Source: Earliella scabrosa (lineage: Eukaryota; Basidiomycota; Agaricomycetes; Polyporales; Polyporaceae). From it: a stretch of 64,000 nucleotides of DNA. The notes under the pieces are model-generated. The model worked only from the letters and a program-made list of their open reading frames with translations, ran no database searches and was not told the DNA's origin. The DNA is taken from positions 62,001-126,000 of the forward strand of contig JABYQQ010000007.1 in the NCBI GenBank assembly GCA_022605405.1, given 5' to 3'. The position numbers and the translations under genes are program-made. Positions 11,473-23,285 of the stretch are shown here, in pieces; the stretch's first letter is position 1, and every line of letters starts with the position of its first letter.

Positions 11473-12254
11473 ATGACCCGCGTATCCTGCACCTGTCGTA
11501 AACACGGCGGGAAAGCTCCCGGGCCTACGTCGACAAAGAGAGGCTTTTGGGGTGCCCTGTGGTCCGGGTTGAAAGGCCTCAAGCCCTTCGCTGGGCCGGC
11601 GTGCCTCACCGCAGCGGGGTTCACCGTAGCTGGTGTTAGAGCGGGTACGTCCACCTTCCTGTTCCTTTAGAGCTGGCGGTACCGTGTACGGATGTCCCAT
11701 ATGCGACTGCCAGCATACTATCAGCCAATGTGGCCGACTTGTCCTGTGCACACGCTGACGACGGCCCTCCGCCCATAGGGAGCCTCGCAGCAAGCATTCA
11801 GTCCCTATTCTACAAGGGCAGCACCTCGGGGCTCTTCTCAAAGCTCCAATCCCTCGGCGCCGTCGGCGTAAAGGGTGCTGCCTTCGTCACCGTCGCGCTC
11901 TGCCTCCCGTACGCCGCTTGGTGCGGTTACAAGGCCCTCTACAGCGACGGCTCCAACCCCGAGCTGTGGCAGGCTTTGGAGGAGTGCGCGTGCGCCCGCG
12001 CACAGTGCGACTGCGACTGCGACGACGACTGCACCTGTGCCTGCAAGAGGCGCAGGCGCGGCCTGTGGTCGCGGATCAAGGCGTTCTTCTGCAGCTCGAC
12101 GTTCGTTGACTGCGTCTTCATGGCCAGTTTCGTTGGGTGTACGCTCGCATTGGCACTGGGAGGAGGGTGGCTCGGCGCCTTGACTCTTGTTCCGACAGTG
12201 GGATTCATTGGATGGGACATCATCAAGTCGATTAAACGTAACTTTCTGTACTAG
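11473..12254 (+). CDS. CTC family small Cys-rich membrane protein A
   Basis: Two exons (11473-11644 and 11779-12254) with a phase-1 intron give 215 residues. The N-terminus is MTRVSCTC. A Gly/Trp-rich amphipathic stretch follows (GFWGALWSGLKGLKPFAG), then a hydrophobic segment near residues 88-106 (KGAAFVTVALCLPYAAWCGY). Next come the sequence NPELW and a dense cysteine-acid cluster (CACARAQCDCDCDDDCTCAC), a basic run KRRRR, the motif SSTFVDC, and a C-terminal hydrophobic hairpin ending in KRNFLY. I do not recognise the family. The same order and splice phase occur in CTC-C at 22545-23285, so it is a real gene family. The cysteine cluster could bind metal or form disulphides; this is inference. 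It lies head to head with S10 copy 2. Confidence 0.85.
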
Positions 12255-13317
12255 TTGGGGTCGTGAGCCGACGAGCCTCGACGGCCTCAGCTGAACGTGA
12301 CTCGATACATAGAGTCTCTTTGCCTCGTCTTGTACACATGTAGTTTCCCTCTCAGGCTCGTCGCTTCCTCTTCTTGCTCCGCCTGTGCAATCAATCACCA
12401 CGACACCGACAATTTGCCCAAAGCTCGCTGCATTCGTGCGCGAGTGCGGAGGTCAGCCAGTACGTGTACATTATGGCGAAGCAGGGTTGCAGACAATAAC
12501 ATCGCGCGCGGCAGGTCGAAAGAGGCTGAATTACTACTTACATAAGGGAGAATGTGCGTGTTGCGCAGCGCCAGGTAGGCCTCCCTTTAAAGTTGAACCT
12601 CTTCGTGCGTCTGACGAACATCAATTATCATCTTCAGCGTTTCGTTCCAGTGATCTTCTTACCCGCTGACCTTCCTGGCTTCGTCTACCGCAGCGCAGAC
12701 TTCGCCTCAGAGTGACTCCGAGTCGCAAGTGGCACAATGGCAACAACAATACTCGGCTTGGTCCACTGGCGTTGCTTCTGTTCCTGGATTGCCCTCAAAC
12801 AAGGTCTTCCTAACCACCATGCGGCGTGACCTTCACAATAATCTATCGAAACGCCTTCTATCTTCAATCGATGCGCCCCGATATCTCAGGTATACTCAAG
12901 GTTCATGAACCATAATCGGTTCGATCAATCACTACGATGCTGCGGTAGCTACGACTACCAGCTAGTAGCGCACCGCTACTTGCACCAGCTGTGAGCCGCC
13001 GAGAGAACGATCACCGACTAATCTGATTGTCAGACTAATCGTATAGCTCATGAGGAGTACAGTAGCAAGTTTGGTATGTCCAAAATAAGTATCAGCATTG
13101 CGACGTCAGGAGCGCCCCCAAGTGACATCCTTCAAGGTTAGGTTCGGAGTCAACTGCGGACTGGGAGAAGTACTTACCAAACACGCGGAATCGGTCCGTC
13201 TGCGACGAAGCATGCGCGCAGGATATTCATCTATATCAACCCTGAGGTCCACAACCTTGTATCCCAAGTCTCCAACCTTTCGTCCTCTCTCCTCCTGAAG
13301 TTGTTCTCCTCACCACC
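12255..13317. other. Intergenic, no supported gene
   Basis: About 1 kb between CTC-A and CTC-B, both on the plus strand. Short open frames only; no domains, repeats or RNA genes were recognised. Confidence 0.5.
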
Positions 13318-13687
13318 ATGACACCCCCGGTCTGTACTTGCTCCACAGGGGACGTCTTTCTTCCCGTCGCTTGTGCAAGTGTTCCGAGAAAGCCCACCGA
13401 TTACATGAATCCCGCCCACCTTGCCACTGGAGTATACCTGCTACTGAAGTACTCAGGAAACAGTCTGCACCGTGGTCGGTATCACCAAAGGTGGGAACAC
13501 TGCCCAGTCGTTCCTCCGCGGCACGTGGGAGGCCACTAGGTCGCTGTTCAACTCCGCGGAGTCACTGCTCAAATCCTCGTGGAATGCTGCGAAGTCATGC
13601 GTTCGCGCGGTGTGGCGGGGGTCGTGCTCGGTCGTCGCGGCCGGATGGACTCGCGTTGAAAGTTTCTTCCGGGGATTGTTCGGATAG
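13318..13687 (+). CDS. Possible CTC family member B, short form
   Basis: I infer two exons, 13318-13378 and 13464-13687, with a phase-1 intron (GTGTTC...ACAG), giving 94 residues. Phase 1 is also used at the single intron of CTC-A and CTC-C. The N-terminus MTPPVCTCSTG shares the CTC start of those proteins. The second exon encodes an amphipathic helix-prone chain with regularly spaced Trp/Phe (SFLRGTWEATRSLF, SSWNAAKSCVRAVWRG, VESFFRGLFG) but lacks the Cys cluster and the membrane hairpin. It may be a shortened paralogue or an unrelated small protein. The 5' splice site is the weakest part of the model. Confidence 0.45.
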
Positions 13688-14601
13688 GTACCCCACACCA
13701 CGATACATCCCGTTACATATCCCGCTGGCAGCGCTGCACACGCCTACGCAAGTCGACCGTGTCCCTACGTCCACCACGACAGAGCCTGTTACTCGTCTCC
13801 TATAGTACTCATTGTCCCGGACTTTTATGCCTGCTCGCTTGCAGTTGCTCAGTGTCCAGTCTCATCTACGATCTAGCCACGTTCGTCTGCATGCGCATCT
13901 ATGCAGCCGAGATTGATATTCAGTCCAGCAGAATAGTCCAACGATCCGCGTCGCGTCCTCTGTACGATACACACGAGAGTCGGTTCGAGTACGAGTACAT
14001 TACGCGGCATGACATGGTAGAATATACATCGCAGCGTGTAGATAAGTATACCGGAAACCGGGGAGCGCGATGGAACTGGGATGTGGTAGTAGCATGATCA
14101 TATGAGGGACGAGTAGGAGAGAATGAGGAGGTGAGACGGCGAACTGGACGAAAGGAACGGGAGGCGATATGTGCAGGAGAGGAGGATGCCGTGTACAAGT
14201 AATACTAGTAGCAGCCAACAAGACACGAGCACATGCATGGAGAGTTGGGTACGTATGTAAGTGTGACTTGGCGAATGCAAAGGTGATAAAAAGACATCAA
14301 TGGGTGAGACGTATGCTATACCGATCTCTACTGCCAACACGCACACAGGTGCAAGACAAACAAACACATGTACACACTAACAGAAAGCAACTCAAGACAG
14401 AGACAGCGAGTCCATTGCCTATCGGCGTGGTGGGGCGGAGGCGAGCTTGCGCCCGAGCGGTCGACGGATTGAGGCTCCGGGATGAGAGACGGAGACACAG
14501 CGGATACTTTTGCGCACCCTCACCTGATCACAAGATCGAGGACGCGGTCGCAGTAGGACGATATTGAGACGAGAGAAAGGAGGGAGCAACGGATCGGAGG
14601 G
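13688..14601. other. Intergenic, no supported gene
   Basis: This region lies between CTC-B (+) and the 3' end of the deubiquitinase (-), so it holds two convergent 3' flanks. Only short frames without domains were seen. Confidence 0.5.
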
Positions 14602-17600
14602 CTATCGCCCAAAAGCGGAAGGCGGACCCTCCCTCCGCTCCCTCTCCCTCTCCCTCTCCTTCTCCCTCCGCCCAAACCCAAGCATCGGCGCCGTAAAGCT
14701 CAACTTCCGCGTCGCCCGCCTCCAATTATTCGCCGCCCCCTCCTTCAAATTCGCAGCGCCATTCCCATTCCCGCTGCCGCTCCCGTGCCCCCCGGACACG
14801 ACGGGCGTGTCCCCGATCCCCCCGCCCCCGCTCCCGCCAAACGAGAGCGAGGGCGTGAAGTGCGGCGGAGACGGCGCCGCCGGAAGGGGGCTCGAGCGCG
14901 ACGGGGGGAACGCAGGGGAGTAGTGACCCGACGCGGGCCGGCTCTGGGACTGCGATGGCCGAGGCGGGTTCGACTCCCGGCGCGGCCTCTCGCTCTCACT
15001 GCCCGTCGCGCCGGGATCGCTGAGCGTCGACGTCGAGGGGTTTGGCGGTGGAAGGTCGGATCGCGAGCCAGAGCTCGGTTCTGCCGCCGTCTCCTTATCC
15101 TTGTCCTGATCCAACGGCTTCGACGGTAAAGGCGGGGGCAGCGGCAGACTTTTCTCCACCCCGTTCGGTATGGGAGACATCGGCGAACCGGGGAGAGGCG
15201 GCAACGGCGGCGGACCCACAAGCCCACTCGTCGGTCGCGAGCGCGACGAAGACGACCCGCCGCCGCCGCCGATGGCCGCGCCCGCCGTGGACGGTCTTGG
15301 GGGAAGCTTCGACTGCTGCCCCGAGCTGCGCTTCTCGCGCTTGCTCCCCGACCGCGTGGTCGCCATATCCGGGAACGACTTCTTGTGCTGCGCGGGGGAC
15401 GGCGGGGGCTCCGTCGCCGCGACGACGGGAGACGGTACGGGCGAAGACGAGTCCGAGATCGCTGCCTCGGAGCCGCGCCGGCCGAGGCGGGGCATGGGCA
15501 TGGGAAGGGGCGCGATGGGGGACATGGGCGAGAGGGCGGTGGTGTCTCCCGCGCCCCGTGTGTTCTTGAGCCGGAACCACGCGCTCGGCTTCTTCTCTGG
15601 GTGCCGCTCCTTGTCCTTGTCTTTCGTCGGTGTGCTGACGCCGTTCGGGTAAGCGTGATTTGAGGATGGGTTGGGCGACGGCGGGACTGAGGGTATGGGA
15701 TCGTGCGCCTGGCTTGCAGTCTCCATCGTCGAGGTTGCGGAGCCTGCGGTGCGTGGTCGACGGGTGGTGGATGGCGACGAGGGTAAGGGAGGTACGACTG
15801 CGTCCGTCCCACTGCGCCTGTCCGCGGCGCTGCTTGTGCCGTTGCGTAGGCGTATGGACGGCGTTTGGCGCAGAGTGTGGAAGAAGCCGCCAAAGCCGTG
15901 GTTGTGCTGCGGTTGTGATGGTGATGACGGGATGGCCGTCTGTGAGCCGGAAGTGGGGATCTCTACTGACAGGCTCTGGGACGGGGCCGAGGCGAGTTTG
16001 GGTGGCTGGAGGTTAGGAGTTGCTGCCATAGGCGAGTCGCTCTTCTCCGACGAGTCTGGCTCTTCTACCAGCCCGGGTGGTAGATGGGGCACAGGCGAAC
16101 TTGGAGCATGCCCGTTGTCGCTCGGCTCACCTGTCGCGAGACTGAGCGGCTTGCCCGGTGTCGAGCCAATGTCGGTCGCAGCGGTCGACTCGGGAGGCGG
16201 AGTAGGCGACTTGAGACCGAGTGCGGGAAGGTCGAGGTCGACGGCCTGGTAGTACAGCACGTACGCTGAACCGCTGTTCGAGTCGCCGAAGTACTTGGGA
16301 ATTTCGGACTCCTTGATAGCGCTGACGGTGTCGTCGTCGAAGAGCATCCACGCGCCGCGCGCCTTGATGATAGTGACATAGTGACCGTGGTGCGGCCCGC
16401 TGACATAACGTCAGCACATAGTCGGTGGGAAGGCTCAGGCACACAGGACGCACGTTCCGATATGGACCACGATTGCGAAGAGTTCGTATAACCGGTCCGG
16501 ATCCTCGGCGTCATCCACAGTGTTGAATAAGCGGAGTTCGAGCGGGAAGGCGACGCGGTACGCAAGCTTGATATACTTGCCCACGTCTTCCTGGTACTTG
16601 AAGCGCTTCAGGTGGAGGGCGAGGACGTTTGGCAGCTTCTTGATCTTCATCCTGTTGATCATCAGTGGTGCTATATCAACCAAGACTGTAGACGGACACA
16701 CCTCTTCTCCGCCTCCTGGAGGTCGCAACAGGAGTCGCAGAAGAACTTGTTCTTCTGGCAGAGCATCTCGCTTGCGCTGAACTGTCGGAGGCACGCCGTC
16801 ACGGACGAGTTCTGCTCAATGTCGATGGACAGGTCCAGGAAGGACTCGTCGCGCGAGGACACGGTCTCGCATGTCAAACATCGCGTTTCGCTCGTGAGCA
16901 CTCCCTCGAACAGTCGGTGAACGATTGTCGAGTGGAACTCCATAGCTTGCGCGGTCGAGGTGGAAGCAGCAGGGAGCGTGGACAGCGTGGCGATCGACGT
17001 GGATACTTGGCGGAGTGGATGAGGGAAGGTCACGATAGACATGAACGCGTACTCACAGTCTTCGCCCGACTTCCCTGCGCCGTTCGCGGTCGAATTTCCT
17101 TTCCGCCCGTCATCCTCCATGTCCTCCATGATCTTGTTCAACAGGTAATTGAGGAATTCGTGCGCGTCTTGGTGCATAGAGCCGCGAAAGAGCTCGTTGA
17201 GCTCTTTGAGTTTGTCGATGAAGGCGCGAGGCGCGACAGTGCCCTTGTCTGCCGGGTTTCTGCTGATGTGCAGAAAGAGCGAGCGGAGCGCGGACAAGAG
17301 CGTTGGCGGGGAGGAGGGAATGGGAATGGCGGGGGGTGCATTGGGGTGTAGAGGGGAAGGCTCTTTGGAGATGGAGTTCTGGCGGACGGGCTTCTTGCGG
17401 GTACTTGGAGGCGGCTGAGATCGAGGTGCGGGGGCGGGAGGAGCTGGAGGGAGCGGAGGGACCTCGGGGACGGAGGGATCGGGATACTGGAGAAGGAGTT
17501 CGCGAAACGGGCCGCAGAAGTAGAGAGCTTGAAGGACAGAGTTGGCATAGCTGATAACGACGTGCGTCAGTGTCGGTCATGGAACACATCACTGCTTAGA

Positions 17601-18280
17601 ACGTCTGAAAGAGGAGGAGGAGAGGACGATGTGGGACGGACAGCCTCTTCATGCCTTTTGGGTGCATGCGGGATGCTCAGAAACACATGGAGCATAGACC
17701 GAGCTGGTGGCGAGGTTGCAGTTCGACCAAACGAGGGATGGTGACAAGGCAAGGTTCATGTGTCATGTGTGATCAGGACGAACTGCTTAGGAGGCCGGTC
17801 TGGCGGCGGTGCCGTAAGAGAGCCGGGTGTAGGAGCAGATGACCAGTCACGCCGGAGGGACTGCCTCACTGGGGAGAGGCCCGACTGCGGGCAACAGTAT
17901 GACTGAAGACGTTGGACAGCGAGGACGCGGGTATCACGTCAGGGTTGGAGGACGGCTGACAACGAGCACAAAGAGCGAGAGCACGTTGAAGAGAAAGAAT
18001 CTTCATGCCGAGGTGTTCAGGGTACTTGGATTGCAGTTGTAGAGTCGAGGGAAGGGAGGGAGCGAGACTGAGGACGCGAACGTTCACTCACCAGGTATTG
18101 CCAAACTGCATGGCATTAGCGAAGGTAAGAAGAGGTAAGATAGCTGGATATGCTCACATTCTCGAGACCAAAGAGCTTCGCATCTGCAGCTGAGACGATC
18201 GGAAGCTGCTCTACGACGACGGGGGCGGGTGCGGCAGAGGATGGGCTTTGTCCGAACGGGATCCATTTTCCAATGGCCAT
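14602..18280 (-). CDS. Ubiquitin-specific protease, USP12/46 (CreB/Ubp9) type
   Basis: This enzyme removes ubiquitin from proteins; relatives in the USP12/46 group work with WD40 partners, and Aspergillus CreB acts in carbon repression. The start is [13 protein letters not shown] at 18280. Exon 2 is only 14 nt (18105-18092) and encodes FGNT plus two bases of the catalytic Cys codon. A long intron of about 540 nt follows, and the Cys is completed at 17550 to give [16 protein letters not shown]. Further motifs are [33 protein letters not shown] with a second CxxC (CDSCC) forming the usual zinc site, [13 protein letters not shown], and the catalytic His in GPHHGHYV. After the catalytic domain comes a Ser/Pro-rich tail of roughly 500 residues without folded domains, ending in a Glu/Arg repeat and PPSAFGR. 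Several minor exon borders between 16.4 and 17.3 kb are inferred. Confidence 0.92.
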
Positions 18281-19206
18281 GCTGTTTGCTCAAGAGGAGA
18301 CTCTCGAGCGGGCCGTGGGCGGGAAGGCGTCCAGGACGAGCAGCCAGAACGAAGACGAGAAGCGAAGGAGCGGACGGGGACTGCGAGCGAAGGTGAGTAG
18401 AGACCACCTCTCTCGCCCAACCGCGCCGCCCATCCCGCTCAGGCACACAGCTTCCCCATATATGGCAACTCTCAATTACTCCTCCTTGACTTCGATCTCT
18501 CATCACCTCCCACAATATACACCCCTCCTCCATCCACTTTCGTCCGCGTCAGTATCATTGGAGTTGCTTGCCAACTGTAGCTGCCGTTGAACTGCAACTG
18601 CTCGACGGATAGGTGAGTAAGCTTGCCACAAAGTAAATACCAGGAGAATGCGCACACTGATCATGTTCCTGGTGCCTGTCCTCGCGATCAACACGGTGTA
18701 CATACATGAGTATTCTCAAGGCCGGCATAGGGCCACACACTGATCAAGCTTGCGTGTCGTAGTGGCGGGTAGATTCCTACGCGTACGTCATGTAGAACCG
18801 AGCCCGGGAGAATCGATATGTTGCGTCAGGATCGGCCTCGATTAATCGTCAAGGTCTCAGCCGGCCCTTCGCACCTTCGCGTTCTAATGGATTCTCGCAT
18901 AAGACCCTTCGGCTGTTGTCTGTACAATGGGAAAGTGAAGTCGAAGTCAAGTACTCAACGGTACATACTCAATGTCCCAACTGGCGGGGAAGTCCTGCCG
19001 GAACTTGTAGCATCACGAGGGTCGCGTGCGATAGGCGCTTGCCTACCCCGCATCCGGAACATGTCCCGAGGCGCGTCACCTTTCGTCTTCGCTCTCCTCC
19101 GAGCTCCCGTTCGTTCTCCCTCCTCTCTTCCACATCCTCGTTCCCTCGCAAATAGTACTCTACGAACGTCGCGCTGAAGCTGCTTGATTTGACACAGAGA
19201 CGACTC
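18281..19206. other. Divergent promoter region, deubiquitinase / carboxylase
   Basis: These are the 5' flanks of the minus-strand deubiquitinase and the plus-strand carboxylase. A CT-rich stretch runs around 18413-18550. No additional gene was supported. Confidence 0.55.
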
Positions 19207-22200
19207 ATGCTACCGAACACCCCGCGTTCCCTAGCCACCCGTGCCCTCGCCCGTGTTCCACAATCTACGAGAGTGCCGACTCGCGTCCCTCCTGCTCTTC
19301 CATCTTCCTCTCGACCACTCACCTCCAGACCAAACGCACGACCTGCTGCGGCCTACGGACTTACCCACTCACTTGCACAGTCAAGGAAGTTCGCAACCGC
19401 TGCAGGCACGTCTTTACTCTCTCTCCACAGGGCTCGCACTGAGCCCTGACCCCAGACGCGTCCTTCACCCCTCTCCAACAATCCGCACACAAGCCGCTCT
19501 TTGACAAGGTCCTCATAGCGAACAGGTGAGACGCGGTTACGCCCTGTTCCGCTCGTGAGGCATGCTCACCGCCCAACCCGCGCAGAGGAGAGATCGCATG
19601 CCGGGTCATCCGCACGGCGAGGAAACTTGGGGTGAAGACGGTTGCGGTGTACAGCGAGGTGGATGCGGACGCGTTGCACGTCCGACTGGTACGTATCCCT
19701 ACCTTCTCTATTCTCTCGTCCAATGACGTATTCACGGCCTTACCGCCGGGCAGGCCGACGAAGCATACTGCATCGGTCCTGCTCCGTCTGCTGAGAGCTA
19801 CGTGAGTATCACCTTCCGTGCGCAGTGGATCTCTCTGAGAGGTCCTGCGTAGCTCCGCATAGACAAGATCATCGAAGTCTGCCATCGCAGTGGTGCACAG
19901 GTGAGCCAGTCGTGAACATGCGTACACCGGTCGTCATGCTCATCAAGACTAGGCAGTTCACCCGGGGTACGGATTCCTGAGCGAGAATGCCCACTTTGCG
20001 GAGCGTCTTGCACAAGAGGGCATCACATTCATCGGACCGCCCGCGAGTGCCATCGTCAGCATGGGCTCGAAGAGGTGTGTGACGCCTTTCTCCGCCCAGT
20101 TCCTCGTCTGACGTATAACCGTACAGCGAGTCCAAGAACATTATGTCAGGTTCGTCTGCGCGTGCTCTATGTATCGCGCATGACGCTCATACAGCACCTG
20201 TGCAGCCGCCGGAGTGCCAGTCGTGCCGGGCTACCACGGCACGAACCAAGATCCCACATTCCTCCAACAAGAAGCATCGCGGATAGGTAGTTCCGCTCGC
20301 ACCAGACAAACGACCGCCTCTAACAGCCTCTCCAGGTTATCCCGTTCTTATCAAAGCTGTCCACGGCGGCGGTGGCAAGGGCATGCGCATTGTGCACTCC
20401 GAGCCCGAGTTTAAGGACGCGCTCGAGTCCGCCCAGCGCGAGGCCGTCAAGTCGTTCGGGAACGCGGACGTGCTCGTCGAGAAGTACATCACCCACCCGC
20501 GGCACGTCGAGGTGCAGGTCTTTGCTGACCAGCTCGGCGGGTGCGTGAGTCTGTGGGAGAGGGACTGCTCGGTCCAGAGACGGAATCAGAAGATCATCGA
20601 GGAGGTGAGTTTCTGTGCTTGTCTAACAGCGTGCATGTGTGACACAGAGAACATTAGGCTCCTGCTCCGGGACTCTCGCCGGAGCTTCGCGCGGACTTGA
20701 GCGCGAAAGCGGTCGCGGCTGCGAAGGCTGTCAACTACGTTGGCGCCGGTACTGTCGAGTTCATCTTCGACAACGACACGCAGAATTTTTACTTCATGGA
20801 GATGTGCGTAGCGACTTGCAGCTGGCCAATTGTAGCTGGCTGACGACTGCGTCAGGAACACTCGTCTCCAGGTCGAGCACCCAGTCACAGAGATGATCAC
20901 CGGTCTGGACCTGGTTGAATGGCAGCTGGAGGTTAGTGCATCCACATGGTGCCAAGCGAGATTGCTGACGTCTCTTCAGGTCGCGGCAGGCAACCCAATA
21001 CCACTCGACCAGACCGCAATCCCGCTCGTTGGGCACGCGTTCGAAGCGCGGATATACGCCGAGAACCCGCGCAACAACTTCCTGCCCGACGGCGGGCAGC
21101 TGCTCTACCTATCCACACCCGAGCCGACACACGTCTTCGCGCCGTCGCTCGAGGAGCACCACCATGCCCCACCCCCAGGCAGCGCAGAGTTCACACCGGT
21201 CGTGAACACGTCCGCGGCGATCGCGCCGTCGCTCAGGCTGGAGCAGGGCTTTGAGCAGGGGGCGCAGATTGGGGTGTTCTATGACCCGATGATCGCGAAG
21301 CTCGTCGTGCATGGGCGGGACAGGACGGAGGCGCTGCGCAAGCTGCGGACAGCGTTGGAGGAGTACAAGGTCGTGGGCGTCTCGACGAACATCGAATTCC
21401 TCCGCACGCTCGCCGGGAACGAGGCGTTCATCAACGCCGAAGTCGAGACAGGCTTCATCCCCGTAGGTCATCTGCATCTCGTTTCGGCGCGTTCTGACCC
21501 CTCCGTCCATTCAGAGACACTTCGACGCGCTCTTCCCGCCCATCCCCGAGCCATCGCACGAAGAGCTCGCCCATGCAGCGCTCTTCGTCGTCCTCCGCTC
21601 CCACCCCATCCCAACCTCGCCCTCCCCCTGGAACACGCTCACCTCCCGCCGCTTCGGCGGCGACGTCTCCGAGCGCACCATCACGCTCCACACCGAAGAT
21701 TCGCCCTCAGTCGCCACCGTGCGCGTCCGCTCCCTCCCCAATGGGCGCTTCGACATCACCACGTGCACCCCCTCGTCCCCCGTCGAGCGCACATTCACAA
21801 ACGTCTCCGCGCACCTCGCGTCGCCCACCACGCTCGCCGTCTCGCTCGACGGTGCGCTCCTGCGCACGACGATCGTCGCCCAGCGCCCGCCCGCGACTTC
21901 AGCCGGCACGACCGAGCGCCTGCACGTCTTCAGCGGCGCGCGCAAGACGACGCTCGTTCTTCCCTCCCCAGCGTGGCTCCAATCGTTAGGCGGGGACGCT
22001 TTGGGTGCGGCGAAGGGTGCGCTGAGGGCGCCGATGCCGAGCGTGGTGGTCGAGGTGCGCGTGGCGGTCGGGGAGCGGGTGGAGGCGGGCCAGCCGGTGG
22101 TGGTGCTGGAGAGCATGAAGACGGAGACGGTGTTGAGGGCGCCGGTGGCGGGCGTTGTGAGGGCGGTTGGGTGCGCGAAGGGGGAGATGGTCGAGGAGGG

Positions 22201-22240
22201 GCGGGAGCTTGTTGATGTTGAGGAGGTCGAGGAGGCGTGA
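19207..22240 (+). CDS. mccA: Mitochondrial biotin carboxylase subunit, probably methylcrotonoyl-CoA carboxylase alpha
   Basis: The enzyme carboxylates biotin with ATP and bicarbonate; in the leucine breakdown pathway the beta partner then transfers the carboxyl to 3-methylcrotonyl-CoA. The start at 19207 ([17 protein letters not shown]...) gives an Arg/Ser-rich, acid-poor mitochondrial presequence. About a dozen exons follow. Motifs in order are [45 protein letters not shown], the ATP-grasp loop [48 protein letters not shown] and [12 protein letters not shown]. The C-terminus is a biotinyl domain with the modified Lys in ESMKTE (AAG at 22118-22120). The size and the simple BC-BCCP layout fit MCC alpha; acetyl-CoA and pyruvate carboxylases carry additional transferase domains. 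The common AMKM motif is replaced by SMKT. The beta subunit is not in the window. Confidence 0.9.
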
Positions 22241-22544
22241 GTGCTGTGCGCGTGAGGACGAGGGGCGGGAACGCAACTGAATGGCGCCGTGTGAGCAGAT
22301 TCGGGCATCGGTCCAGGGCACTGTGAGTCCGCTCACTCGTCGCATTTCCTGCGGGTTCAACGTTTATGCATACGAATGACAGAGGACATCTTTTGACGGA
22401 CTAACAAATTACATAGTTACACGGGCTTTGTAATCGACGACAACAACGTACATCTAACGATGAACCAGGTCAGGAGAGAATTCTACACATCGGAAATGGG
22501 GCAATGGACGCAAGGGAACATGGGGGGAAAGAACCGATCATCAT
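22241..22544. other. Convergent 3' spacer
   Basis: About 300 bp between the ends of the carboxylase (+) and CTC-C (-). Nothing recognised. Confidence 0.5.
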
Positions 22545-23285
22545 CTACGTGAAGTTCCGGCGAACTGAATCCACTATGGACGGCACGAGGTCTAGGAGGG
22601 ACAGCAGAGCCAACCAATCCCCGGTCACGAGCGCATAAATGGGGCATCCAACGGCGAGAAGACAATCAACGAACGTCGAGCTCGTGAAGAAGCCCTTCAA
22701 CAGCGACCATCTCCCTCTGGCCGCGAGTCTGCACGCGCAACGACAGCCAGGACCGCAATTGCAGTTCCCGGCAGTGCAGCCTGCGCACTGCACACGCTGC
22801 CTCCACAGCTCCGGGTTCTCTCCGTCGCCGAACAAGGCCTTGACCACGGACCACAGCCCGTAGGGGAGATAGTAGTAGAGGTGAGCACCGGCGATGAACG
22901 TTCGGGTGCCCGCAGACTGCAGGCTTGAGAACGTCCCGCTGGTGTGTCCCCCTAGCCTTGAAGACTGGTATAGGGCAGCGGCGCTTCCTATAATGCGGAT
23001 GTGTAAGCATTGCTAGAGATAAGAGACCTCCAGAATGCGCTAGTCGGCGGGGAAGAGTACGAGGACAGCGCCGGGGCCGATTGCTGGCGCCCTGGAGGCC
23101 TTGCATGAACGACTCGGACTCTGAAAACACGCACCTCCTCGGATGCCTGTCCGGGTGAAACCTGCGATGAGGAGAGCGACGTCGCTGCCGATAGTCGCAA
23201 TGAGATTCTTCAAACCCGTGGAGAGACCGTTCCCGATGTTGACTGTTCCGGCATTGTGGTGCCCATGGTGGCATGTGCAGGCCAT
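22545..23285 (-). CDS. CTC family small Cys-rich membrane protein C
   Basis: Two exons (23285-23135 and 22987-22545) with a phase-1 intron of 147 nt give 197 residues. The model was fixed by matching CTC-A: both proteins have a Cys-Thr-Cys start (MACTC), a Gly-rich first exon, then TSG-F-S-LQS, a hydrophobic stretch (FIAGAHLYYYLPYGLWSVV), KAL-GDG-NPELW, a cysteine cluster (CAGCTAGNCNCGPGCRCAC), a basic patch, SSTFVDC, a hydrophobic hairpin and a C-terminal RRNF. The first exon also has a His-rich CHHGHH. A TATATA run lies around 23400, about 115 bp upstream. It is transcribed head to head with S10 copy 3, mirroring CTC-A and S10 copy 2. The function is unknown; membrane association and metal or disulphide chemistry at the Cys cluster are inferred. 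Confidence 0.8.

Noticed and set aside
14955..14990. Possible tRNA B-box (GGTTCGACTCC)
   Set aside because: It lies inside the Pro/Ser-rich coding tail of the deubiquitinase, and no A-box or cloverleaf could be drawn around it.
14745..15893. 382-codon minus-strand Arg-rich frame
   Set aside because: It is a shadow of the deubiquitinase tail in another frame; its Arg/Pro composition follows from the GC-rich coding strand.
21511..22308. 265-codon minus-strand Ser/Thr-rich frame
   Set aside because: It is an antisense shadow of the last carboxylase exon, which has clear biotinyl-domain motifs on the plus strand.
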